A stretch of 50,999 bases of DNA from Melioribacter sp. GTDB taxonomy: Bacteria > Bacteroidota > Ignavibacteria > Ignavibacteriales > Melioribacteraceae. Position numbers and translations under genes: made by a program. The stretch lies in NCBI GenBank assembly GCA_026417975.1, contig JAOACD010000011.1:1-50999 (forward strand), given 5' to 3'. Of the stretch, positions 43,579 to 50,999 are shown one piece after another; positions within the stretch are counted from its first letter, which is position 1, and each line of letters opens with the position of its first letter. The notes below the pieces were generated by a model. The model ran no database searches and was not told the DNA's origin. It was given only the letters and a program-made list of their open reading frames with translations.

Positions 43579-45654
43579 ATGGCAAAAACAAAGTTAAACG
43601 ATTTAAAAGAATTGCGTGAAGAAATTAATAAGATTGATGAAAAAATTATTGAGTTACTTTCCAAAAGAAGAAATTTAAGTAGAGAAATAGCAAAAACCAA
43701 AGAAATTAGTAAAAGTCCAATACGTGATCAAAAAAGAGAAGAGGAACTACTAAGGAGACTAATAAAAATAGGAAAAAAATATGGCTTGGACTCGAACTTT
43801 TTGTCTAGAGTTTTTTATGAAATAATTGAAGATTCTATCAGATTACAACAAAATTTTGTTCAAACATTGTTAAATAATAAAAACAACAAGAAAAAAACAA
43901 TTACTGTTGCAATTCAAGGAATAGAAGGTTCGTATAGTTATTTAGCATCACAAAAATTCTTTGCTCACTCTGGATATAAATTAAACTTTTTGTTTAAGAG
44001 AAGATTCGATGAAGTTGTAGAATCTGTAGAAAAAGGAGAAGCGGATTTTGCGGTCCTTCCAATAGAAAATACAACTTCTGGCGGAATAAATGAAGTCTAT
44101 GATTTATTACTTCATACAAATCTTTCAATTGTAGGTGAAGAAAAATTTCAGGTTAAGCATTGCTTTGTTGCACTCGAAGATGTACCATTTCAGAAAATAA
44201 AAAAAGTTTATGCTCATTACCAAGCAGCGGCACAATGCAGTAAATTTTTAGAGTCGTTGCCTCATGTCTCACTTGAATATTTTGACGACACAGCAATGTC
44301 TGTCCAAAAAATAAAAGAAGAAGGAAATATTTCGCATGCTGCAATAGCAAGTGAAGAGGCAGCAAAACTGTTTAAGGTAAAAATTCTTAAAAAAGATATT
44401 GCTAATCAATCGGAAAATTACACAAGATTTTTAGTTGCTTCCAGAAAGCCTCAAATAATTGACGAAAGAATACCTTGTAAAACTTCAATTATAATGGCAA
44501 CATCTCATACACCAGGTTCACTAGTAGAAGCTCTTAATGTTTTTAGAAAGTATAACGTTAATCTTACTAAACTAGAGTCGAGGCCAATTATAGGAAATCC
44601 ATGGGAAGAAATGTTTTACCTCGATTTCGAAGGTAACACTGCAAGCGAAACAATTCAAAAAGTTCTTGATGAGTTAGGACATTATACTCGGTTCATGAAA
44701 GTGTTGGGGAGTTATCCATCTCAAGAACTTGAAAGAACCAAATTACAATTTTCTCAAATAATAGGCGAAGAAAATAAATTAGAAAAACAACAAAAAGAAG
44801 AAATTACACTATACAAAACAGAAAAAGAACAAAAATCACCTGCCATCATTAAGTCTAAGTCTAAAAGTTACAAATTAGCTAGCAGAGAATATAAGAACGA
44901 GGATACCGTAATTAAAGTAAAAAATATACTAATAGGTGGAAATAATTTTGTTGTAATTGCCGGTCCTTGTTCAGTTGAAAATGAAGAGATGATAATGAAA
45001 TGTGCTTTAGAGGTAAAAGAAAATGGAGCTCATATATTAAGAGGTGGATGTTTTAAACCAAGAACTTCGCCGTATAGCTTTCAAGGATTAGGATATGAAG
45101 GCTTAAAATATTTATCAGCCGCTGGAAAATATTACGACTTACCTATAATAACAGAAGTAATGGACACAGAACAGGTTGAAGAAGTAGCAAAATATGCTGA
45201 TATATTACAAATAGGCGCTCGCAATATGCAAAATTTTGCATTATTAAAAGAAGTTGGCAAAACACATCGTCCAGTAATGTTAAAAAGAGGTTTAAGTGCG
45301 TCAATTGATGAGTGGCTTAATGCTGCAGAATATATTTTATCACAAGGGAATCGTCAGGTAATTTTGTGTGAACGAGGAATTAGAACTTTTGAAACAGCTA
45401 CTCGGAATACTTTAGATCTAAGTGCAATTCCTGTTCTTAAAGAATTAACACACCTTCCAGTGATTGTTGATCCATCACACGCAATAGGAGAAAGAAATAA
45501 GGTAATTCCCCTTGCAAAAGCTGCTAAAGTTGTAGGTGCACATGGTATTATGGTTGAATTTCACCCCGATCCACCGAATGCACTTAGCGACCCGGAACAA
45601 GCTTTATATTTTAGCCAGTTTGAAGAACTTATGAAAGATATTTACAAATTATAG
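43579..45654 (+). CDS. Trifunctional chorismate mutase / prephenate dehydratase / DAHP synthase
   Basis: 691 residues with three enzymes in one chain. Residues about 8-95 are an AroQ chorismate mutase ([33 protein letters not shown]). About 108-288 are prephenate dehydratase ([34 protein letters not shown] with T282-R283-F284), followed by a regulatory ACT domain (302-377; [17 protein letters not shown]). A charged linker (about 385-440) leads to a type I-beta DAHP synthase ([10 protein letters not shown] with C464, [35 protein letters not shown]). It covers the first shikimate step and chorismate to phenylpyruvate. The ACT domain implies phenylalanine feedback, perhaps on both ends. Confidence 0.95.
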   Translation: MAKTKLNDLKELREEINKIDEKIIELLSKRRNLSREIAKTKEISKSPIRDQKREEELLRRLIKIGKKYGLDSNFLSRVFYEIIEDSIRLQQNFVQTLLNNKNNKKKTITVAIQGIEGSYSYLASQKFFAHSGYKLNFLFKRRFDEVVESVEKGEADFAVLPIENTTSGGINEVYDLLLHTNLSIVGEEKFQVKHCFVALEDVPFQKIKKVYAHYQAAAQCSKFLESLPHVSLEYFDDTAMSVQKIKEEGNISHAAIASEEAAKLFKVKILKKDIANQSENYTRFLVASRKPQIIDERIPCKTSIIMATSHTPGSLVEALNVFRKYNVNLTKLESRPIIGNPWEEMFYLDFEGNTASETIQKVLDELGHYTRFMKVLGSYPSQELERTKLQFSQIIGEENKLEKQQKEEITLYKTEKEQKSPAIIKSKSKSYKLASREYKNEDTVIKVKNILIGGNNFVVIAGPCSVENEEMIMKCALEVKENGAHILRGGCFKPRTSPYSFQGLGYEGLKYLSAAGKYYDLPIITEVMDTEQVEEVAKYADILQIGARNMQNFALLKEVGKTHRPVMLKRGLSASIDEWLNAAEYILSQGNRQVILCERGIRTFETATRNTLDLSAIPVLKELTHLPVIVDPSHAIGERNKVIPLAKAAKVVGAHGIMVEFHPDPPNALSDPEQALYFSQFEELMKDIYKL

Positions 45655-45677
45655 TTGTATAACTATGCCAGTTTAAC

Positions 45678-46223
45678 TTATATTTTTAACATAGCACACA
45701 AATAAACCAAGTAATAACTAACCGTTGTTTTTGTAATCCCCAAGCCATAATCAATACCAAATCCTAATCTAACTTTATTATTATTTATTTCACAAAAATC
45801 TATCCCTGTAGTCAAATTAAAGCTTATTCCGGGCTGCCAATTATTAATATCACTTACTGTTCTATCATTTATGTAGATTAATCCTATACCTTCTTCAAGG
45901 TAAAAAATTTTGTAAAGTTTTTGCTCTAATATTGATTTAATAAAAAATAATTTAATAAATGAATAATATCTCCCTACTCTACTCTCAGGAATAAAATATT
46001 CTAACTTCTTAACATAATTAAATCCTGTTCTAAATTTTACCTCCTCAGAAAACCACAAATTAAAATCAGTAAAAACAGAAATTCCTAAACTAGTAACAGG
46101 TGATGAATTGCCTTTTATTTCTCCAAGTCCCAAATATAGACCAGCATTAAAATTATTCAGCTGTGCAAATTGACTAGAAAAAAATATAAACGAAAAAATT
46201 ATTATTTTTTTATTAATGAGCAC
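45678..46223 (-). CDS. Small predicted outer-membrane beta-barrel protein
   Basis: 181 residues from GTG 46223, with a signal peptide (cleavage near QFA-Q, residue 20). The rest alternates amphipathic strands (FNAGLYLGLGEIKG, SLGISVFTDFNLWF, VKFRTGFNYVKKLEY, VRLGFGIDYGLGI), consistent with an eight-strand barrel. I do not recognise a family, and the C-terminal residue is Ile rather than Phe. No ribosome binding site is evident. It converges with the aromatic-biosynthesis gene. Confidence 0.6.
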   Translation of the reverse strand: MLINKKIIIFSFIFFSSQFAQLNNFNAGLYLGLGEIKGNSSPVTSLGISVFTDFNLWFSEEVKFRTGFNYVKKLEYFIPESRVGRYYSFIKLFFIKSILEQKLYKIFYLEEGIGLIYINDRTVSDINNWQPGISFNLTTGIDFCEINNNKVRLGFGIDYGLGITKTTVSYYLVYLCAMLKI

Positions 46224-46290
46224 AATTCAACTGAATAGAATTTTGGTTAACAACTAAATAATAAAAAATACTTAAAGAATAATAAACAAA

Positions 46291-46330
46291 AAGGACATAA
46301 AGAACTTACAAAAGATTTCCTTATGTCCTT
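46291..46330 (-). terminator. Terminator after the four-repeat T9SS gene
   Basis: Perfect 10-bp arms AAGGACATAA (46291-46300) and TTATGTCCTT (46321-46330) with a 20-base loop. On the minus strand the stem is followed by TTTGTTTATT. It lies 10 bases after the stop codon. Confidence 0.75.
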
Positions 46331-46339
46331 AAAACCAAC

Positions 46340-48181
46340 CTATTTCATTAATAAAAGCTTTTTGATTTGCACAAAATCTTTTGCTTGTAAACGATAAAAG
46401 TAAACACCACTAGTTAAACCACTTCCATTGAATTTAATTTCATATCTACCAGGCTGCTTAAAATCATTTACTAATGTTTTTATTTCGTTGCCAAGTATGT
46501 CATAGATTTTTAAAGTAACAGTACAAGAAATTGGTATTTCATAAAGTATATTAGTTTCGGGGTTAAAAGGATTCGGGTAATTTTGGTACAAAGCAAAAGA
46601 AATTGGAATAATATTTTGTTTTTCTTCTAACCCTGTTAACGGATCACCTGGATATCGATTTGTAATTTTGATTGCATAAGAGCCATACCCTGAATAGCTA
46701 TTCGCTCTTATATAAAATTCAGTAGCTCCAGAATTTTTGTAAGCTAATATTTCTTTAGTCCCATAAGCCCAAGCAGAAGAGATCTGATTACCTTGTACAT
46801 CATACAAATACAAATCGAGTTCTAAAGTGGAATCGGTATCTGTTCTTACGTAAATAGAATCCCATACTGTAGTTAAAATAACTTTATAAAAATCATTATA
46901 ATCGGTTATACCACTAGAATAATAACCAAGGTGCCCCGTTTTAACTACATTAGCGTTAATCAACTTTGCACTAGCAATATCATCATTAAGCTCTTCATCA
47001 TTAGCTAATCTTGCCGGAATAAATTCTGCAGTTATTTTATAAGAACCATATCCTGAATAATCATGAGCTTTAATAAAATATCTACCAACACCCAAGTTAT
47101 TAAAATGGGTCTGCTCGTTTACTCCAGTGCTAATATCATATCTTGCAATTTGTGTTCGGCCATCTGTATCGTAAATATATAGGTCTAATTCTAAGGTTAC
47201 ATTCGATAATGTTTTTACAATTAATTTACCATCTTTTTTTAAGTCTACATACCACCAATCTTCATAATCTGTGTATCCATTAGAATAAAACCCTAAGTGT
47301 CCATAGTTTGTTACTGATGATATATCATTAAAATCTGCTAACTTTATTGCTAAATTATATGTATCATTTTTTTCATAATCATTTAAAGTCACACCTTCAA
47401 TAGATGTTTGTTTATATTCATTTATAATTCTGTAACCTCCATGTTTTGAATATAGATAAACTCTAATATAATAAGTACCAGGCATTAAATTATTGAAATG
47501 TGCTTCTTCAATTAGTCCTGTTGAAATATCATATCTGGCAATAATTGATTTGCCATCTACATCATAGATGTATAAATCAATTTCAGCTGAATCAGATTCA
47601 GTTCTTACTTTCAGGCTCCCATTGTAAGGAATAACTACTTTCCACCAATCTTCCTGATCAGTATTACCTGCTTTATAATAACCTATATGACCTGTTGCTT
47701 CTGAATTCAAGTTTAACAATAAAGCATTCTCGAATGTATCATTGGGTTCTGGATCGACTTCATAAGGTGCAGGAACAAACCTATTAAAAATAGTATAATT
47801 GCCAGAACCATTATACCTAATAGCTCTAACATAATATGTACCTGCTTTAAGAGCATTATGATGTGCTGACTCTTTTGAACCTATCGAAATATCATAAAAA
47901 GCAATACGCGTCTGACCATTAACATCGTAGATATATAAATCTATCTCTAAATCACCTGTAGAATTAGTTTCTACATAAAGACTTCCATCATATGGCAAAG
48001 TAATAACCCACCAATCTTCATCATCATAATTTTGACTGCTTGTATAAAACAGAGTCCCATTATCACTTGAATTCAATGCTAATGGCGAGGCAGTATTATA
48101 AGAGTTATTTGGTTCGCTTTCTGCGAAGGTTATTATGGTAAGACAAGCAAGTAATGTAATAATTTTAATAATGGTTTTCAT
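46340..48181 (-). CDS. T9SS-secreted protein with four PPC-like repeats
   Basis: 613 residues: signal peptide (1-20), four tandem beta-sandwich repeats (about 22-138, 142-258, 266-388, 392-508) and a type IX sorting domain (530-613; ALYQNYPNPFNP, ending KKLLLMK). Each repeat has an acidic start (EPNNSYNTA, EPNDTFENA, EKNDTYNLA), a DxxDWW or DYNDFY block, the conserved ELDLYIYDVDG-type strand, and a GTYYIRVYxYSGxGxY closing strand. This resembles bacterial pre-peptidase C-terminal domains, which often bind calcium or carbohydrate. No catalytic domain is attached, so a surface adhesin or structural role is more likely than an enzyme. GGAG precedes the ATG. Confidence 0.85.
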   Translation of the reverse strand: MKTIIKIITLLACLTIITFAESEPNNSYNTASPLALNSSDNGTLFYTSSQNYDDEDWWVITLPYDGSLYVETNSTGDLEIDLYIYDVNGQTRIAFYDISIGSKESAHHNALKAGTYYVRAIRYNGSGNYTIFNRFVPAPYEVDPEPNDTFENALLLNLNSEATGHIGYYKAGNTDQEDWWKVVIPYNGSLKVRTESDSAEIDLYIYDVDGKSIIARYDISTGLIEEAHFNNLMPGTYYIRVYLYSKHGGYRIINEYKQTSIEGVTLNDYEKNDTYNLAIKLADFNDISSVTNYGHLGFYSNGYTDYEDWWYVDLKKDGKLIVKTLSNVTLELDLYIYDTDGRTQIARYDISTGVNEQTHFNNLGVGRYFIKAHDYSGYGSYKITAEFIPARLANDEELNDDIASAKLINANVVKTGHLGYYSSGITDYNDFYKVILTTVWDSIYVRTDTDSTLELDLYLYDVQGNQISSAWAYGTKEILAYKNSGATEFYIRANSYSGYGSYAIKITNRYPGDPLTGLEEKQNIIPISFALYQNYPNPFNPETNILYEIPISCTVTLKIYDILGNEIKTLVNDFKQPGRYEIKFNGSGLTSGVYFYRLQAKDFVQIKKLLLMK

Positions 48182-48360
48182 ATTTACTCCGCGTTTAATA
48201 AATGAATGTTTTTATATCAAAGGCTGGGTTAGAGGCGGAGATTGTGTTCATTATTTTTATTTCTCATTTTAGTAAAACAAACATAACTTTACTTACCAAC
48301 AAACACAAAAACAATTTGTAGAACCTGTGATTTAGACCGGGGGGAATAAAAAAAATAAAA

Positions 48361-49488
48361 TTACCCTAACTTCTTTTGAAACCTATTTGCACTTAATATT
48401 AAAATTATTATTCCCATAAAAAGCATAATTAACAAATTTTGCCACAATTCATAAAAGCCATTCCCCTTAAGTATTACCCCTCTAATTATTATAAGGAAAT
48501 ATTTTAGCGGTACAAAATAAGTTATATACTGAATTATTCGAGGCATGTTTTCAATCGGGAAAACAAAACCAGAGAAGTATATCATTGGCATCATAACAGC
48601 AAATACCGTAACCATCATAGCTTGCTGCTGTGTTTTTGAAATAGTTGATACAAATAATCCAAGTCCAAGTGTAGAAAGGGTAAAAATAAAAGAAGCTAAA
48701 AAGAATAAGAATAAATTTCCTTTTATTGGAATATCAAACCAAAAAACCATAACAGAGTTAACAAGGATAATAATAACAAAACTCAAGATGATAAATGGCA
48801 AAATTTTGCCCAATACTAACTGCCATGGTTTAATAGGTGTTACTATTAATTGTTCTAATGTTCCCATCTCTTTTTCTTTAACAATTGCTAAAGATGTTAA
48901 TAACATTGTCATTATCATCAACAATAAAGCTGTAATCGCCGGAACCATAAAGACCCTGGTCTTCAATTCTGGATTATACCATATTCTTACTGCAGGCTGA
49001 ATATTTCTAGTAATTATAGCAATTCCCTTTTTTGATACAAGATTTTTAATAACACTCTGTGTAAATTCAGAAGTTGCTGCCTGAATATAACCAATAGCTA
49101 TTGAACCTTTTGTTCCATCTGACCCATCTATTATTACCTGGACTTTTGTTGAATTTCCACTAAATAAATCTTTGCTAAAATTTTGTGGGATTACAATTCC
49201 AGCTGTAGCATTACCACTTAGTAAAAAGTATTCTATATCTTTATAGTTATTTGTGAACTTCTTAAGTGTAAAATACCCCGATTGAATTAGCTTTTCTATA
49301 TATTTTCTACTTTCTATTGATTTATCTTGATCAAAAATCACAATGTCTATATTATTAACGTCAAAAGTAGCAGCATAACCAAGTAAAATAGTTTGTAAGA
49401 CAGGAGCTAATAGAACAATCAAGAACATTTTGGGATCACGTTTTAATTGTTGTAATTCTTTTCTGATAAAATAAATTAATAATCTCAT
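48361..49488 (-). CDS. ABC-2 type transporter permease
   Basis: 375 residues with the architecture of the YbhS/YbhR/YhhJ group: one N-terminal TM (about 22-42), a large extracytoplasmic domain (about 45-180), then five membrane segments. The family motif is clear (VKEKEMGTLEQLIVTPIKPWQLVLGKILP). Such permeases pair with a separate ATPase to export drugs or lipids. No ATPase gene is visible here; it may be beyond the window or elsewhere. The gene follows an Rrf2 regulator by 19 bases, suggesting redox or metal-linked control. The transported substrate is unknown. Confidence 0.9.
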   Translation of the reverse strand: MRLLIYFIRKELQQLKRDPKMFLIVLLAPVLQTILLGYAATFDVNNIDIVIFDQDKSIESRKYIEKLIQSGYFTLKKFTNNYKDIEYFLLSGNATAGIVIPQNFSKDLFSGNSTKVQVIIDGSDGTKGSIAIGYIQAATSEFTQSVIKNLVSKKGIAIITRNIQPAVRIWYNPELKTRVFMVPAITALLLMIMTMLLTSLAIVKEKEMGTLEQLIVTPIKPWQLVLGKILPFIILSFVIIILVNSVMVFWFDIPIKGNLFLFFLASFIFTLSTLGLGLFVSTISKTQQQAMMVTVFAVMMPMIYFSGFVFPIENMPRIIQYITYFVPLKYFLIIIRGVILKGNGFYELWQNLLIMLFMGIIILILSANRFQKKLG

Positions 49489-49507
49489 TATTATAATACA
49501 GTTTATT

Positions 49508-49939
49508 TTATAGACTCAATATTTTTTGGATGGTTTTTTCTTTGAGTTGTTCAAGTGTTTCTTCACTAAACATTTTGAAAGCTTCATCTCTTAATTTTCC
49601 CCATTTATTATGCACTGGACAGGGATTTTCGTTTGAACATCCAGGAAATCCAAGCACACAAGTTTTAAACACATATAAGCCATCAATAGCTTCAATGATA
49701 TCAATTATTCGTATTAAACTGGGGTTTTTTGCTAAATAAAATCCACCCTTTTTCCCTTTCTTAGAACCAACTATTCCATGATAAGTAAGCTTTTGTAAAA
49801 TTTTAGAAACGAACTCCTTTGGAACTTTTAATTCCTTAGAAATTTCTTCTGCACTAAAAATTACTTTACCCTTTTTTATAGATAAAAATAAAACCGCTTG
49901 TATTCCAAGTTCACATGCTTTAGAAAAAAAAACTGTCAT
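49508..49939 (-). CDS. Rrf2-family transcriptional regulator with three cysteines
   Basis: 143 residues. An N-terminal winged helix (FSKACELGIQAVLFLS, SAEEISKELKVPKEFVSKIL, GGFYLAKNPSLIRIIDIIEA) is followed by KTCVLGFPGCSNENPCPVH, placing C94, C101 and C107 where IscR/NsrR-type members bind an iron-sulfur cluster. It should act as a sensor of oxidants, nitric oxide or cluster supply. It is the first gene of a unit with the ABC-2 permease and is 28 bases from the MscS gene upstream. Confidence 0.92.
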   Translation of the reverse strand: MTVFFSKACELGIQAVLFLSIKKGKVIFSAEEISKELKVPKEFVSKILQKLTYHGIVGSKKGKKGGFYLAKNPSLIRIIDIIEAIDGLYVFKTCVLGFPGCSNENPCPVHNKWGKLRDEAFKMFSEETLEQLKEKTIQKILSL

Positions 49940-49967
49940 GATAATTCCTAAAATATTAGTTCTAAAA

Positions 49968-50999
49968 TTAGCTTTTATTTAATATTATTGTTTGTGTAGG
50001 GTATGCAAAATCTATTTTCTGTTGTTCAAACTTTTGGTATATATCAAAATTTATTTTTTGTTGAATATCCATGTAAGTTTTGTAATCCGAAGTAAGGACA
50101 AAATAAACAAATTCAAAATTCAAGCTGTATTCACCATAACTTTCAAAATGTCCTCTTTCGAACTCTACCAAATCATTACTAACTATGATTTCTTTTACTA
50201 TTTCAGGTATTGCCTTTAACTTTTCTAAAGGTGTTTGGTAAGTTACACCAAATTTCAGCAGTACTCTTCTTTTCTCAAGCCTCTTAAAATTATGTACAAT
50301 TGTATTTGTTAACTTTGAATTTGCTACTATTAACTGTTCTCCGCTTAATGCTCTAATTTTAGTTGTCTTTATACCTATATGTTCTATGTTTCCAGATTTT
50401 CCATCAAAAGAAATAAAATCGCCAACTTCAAAGGGTTTATCAAAAAAAATGACAAAATAACTAAACAAGTCTCCCAGCAATGCCTGAGCAGCAAGTGCTA
50501 TTGCTATACCTGTAATTCCTAAACCAGCTACAATTGTAGTTACTTGAAATCCAAGATTATCTAAAAGAAAAATTAAACCAGCAATCCATACAAAAAGGTT
50601 TAAAATACCATATAGTGGTTGAATTTTTCTTAATTCTTCTTCTCCATATTTTCTCAAGAAAAATCTATCTAAAAGAAATCTTAATAGAGCTATTATAAAA
50701 CGAATTACAAAGTAAGTTAAAACTACGCCGTAAATAATACCAATCCATTTATCTACTTTAGGTCCAAAGCTTAAATACTCCAGCACCAAATAAAGCGCAC
50801 CTAAAAATAAAGCAGGTATTAAGAGCCTATTTACGTTTCTTTCAATATAGATATATTTATTAGAACCACTTAGGTCAATTTTATCCTTAATTTTTTTTAG
50901 AAAGGATTTTTTAAGGATGTGAATAATCAGAAATGTAATAACGAGTATAATAAGAGCAAAAAAGTATTCTTTTATTGTATTATCAAAATATTTTTGGTT
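49968..50999 (-). CDS. MscS-family mechanosensitive channel, N-terminus outside window
   Basis: The frame is open to the right edge, so at least 344 residues are encoded, more than the part starting at TTG 50789. The visible order is membrane helices, then the pore-lining segment GLGITGIAIALAAQALLGDLFS and the beta domain (FDKPFEVGDFISFDGKSGNIEHIGIKTTKIR, split here by family motif), then a soluble C-terminal domain (VEFERGHFESYGEYSLNFEF). It opens under membrane tension to release solutes during osmotic downshock. The stretch preceding 50789 (YIYIERNVNRLLIPALFLG) is in frame and hydrophobic, supporting one longer protein. Confidence 0.93.
   Translation of the reverse strand, partial: NQKYFDNTIKEYFFALIILVITFLIIHILKKSFLKKIKDKIDLSGSNKYIYIERNVNRLLIPALFLGALYLVLEYLSFGPKVDKWIGIIYGVVLTYFVIRFIIALLRFLLDRFFLRKYGEEELRKIQPLYGILNLFVWIAGLIFLLDNLGFQVTTIVAGLGITGIAIALAAQALLGDLFSYFVIFFDKPFEVGDFISFDGKSGNIEHIGIKTTKIRALSGEQLIVANSKLTNTIVHNFKRLEKRRVLLKFGVTYQTPLEKLKAIPEIVKEIIVSNDLVEFERGHFESYGEYSLNFEFVYFVLTSDYKTYMDIQQKINFDIYQKFEQQKIDFAYPTQTIILNKS

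Noticed and set aside
48545..49000. 151-codon open frame on the plus strand, antisense to the ABC-2 permease gene
   Set aside because: It lies wholly inside a well-recognised gene, has no ribosome binding site, and its protein has no recognisable domain; it follows from codon bias of the AT-rich opposite strand.
1..50999. tRNA, rRNA, CRISPR arrays, insertion sequences, riboswitches
   Set aside because: No cloverleaf with GTTCGA-type T-arm in the gaps, no rRNA-like stretch, no regularly spaced repeats, no transposase frame and no recognisable riboswitch core (TPP, cobalamin) were found by reading.

Overview
The window is very AT-rich and has a Bacteroidota/Chlorobi-group character, most likely class Ignavibacteria (Melioribacter/Ignavibacterium relatives). 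The main evidence is three genes ending in a type IX secretion (T9SS) C-terminal domain with the NYPNPFN signature and a terminal K, together with carboxypeptidase-like N-terminal domains on the TonB receptors, frequent lipoprotein signals on glycoside hydrolases and weak Shine-Dalgarno sites. The taxonomic call is inference from protein style; no rRNA is present. I found no tRNA, rRNA, CRISPR array or insertion sequence.

Layout. 1-1.13 kb: two damaged genes (a T9SS-sorted BNR-repeat protein with a frameshift; a lipoprotein with an in-frame TGA and a frameshift). 1.2-4.4 kb: a beta-barrel protein, methylmalonyl-CoA epimerase and a secreted M1 aminopeptidase. 4.4-18 kb: a mannan-utilisation locus. 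Eight minus-strand genes run from 16354 down to 4376: a GH5-like lipoprotein, a SGNH/sialate-type acetylesterase, a GH5, a sensing cassette (membrane-anchored solute-binding protein, histidine kinase, sigma54-type response regulator), a GH5_7 mannanase and a GH26 mannanase. Divergent from them is an AGE-family (cello/mannobiose) 2-epimerase. 18-21 kb: uvrB and a PflA-like radical SAM protein. 21-25 kb: PspC-type membrane proteins, an ECF sigma/anti-sigma pair and a LuxR-type regulator with a degenerate receiver. 25-31 kb: a haem-uptake-like operon (TonB receptor, HmuY lipoprotein, exported CbiX-like chelatase, second TonB receptor). 31-36.5 kb: EVE protein, GH67 alpha-glucuronidase, uvrA. 36.7-41 kb: a second, paralogous solute-binding protein/kinase/regulator cassette. 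41.3-51 kb: an IorA-like TPP enzyme with a cupin, groES and glutaredoxin, a trifunctional chorismate mutase-prephenate dehydratase-DAHP synthase, a small beta-barrel protein, a four-repeat T9SS protein, an ABC-2 permease with an Rrf2 regulator, and a truncated MscS channel.

The most interesting points are these. (1) Two paralogous three-gene sensing cassettes pair a membrane-anchored sugar-binding-type protein with a kinase and an NtrC-class regulator, with no ABC permease nearby; one is embedded in the mannan operon. (2) A shared promoter-like element, TGAACGGCA-N12-CGT, lies upstream of both the ECF sigma gene and the first gene of the mannan operon, suggesting that the sigma factor controls mannan degradation. 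(3) An exported CbiX-like chelatase sits inside a HmuY/HmuR-type operon. (4) Shikimate entry and the phenylalanine branch are fused in one protein.
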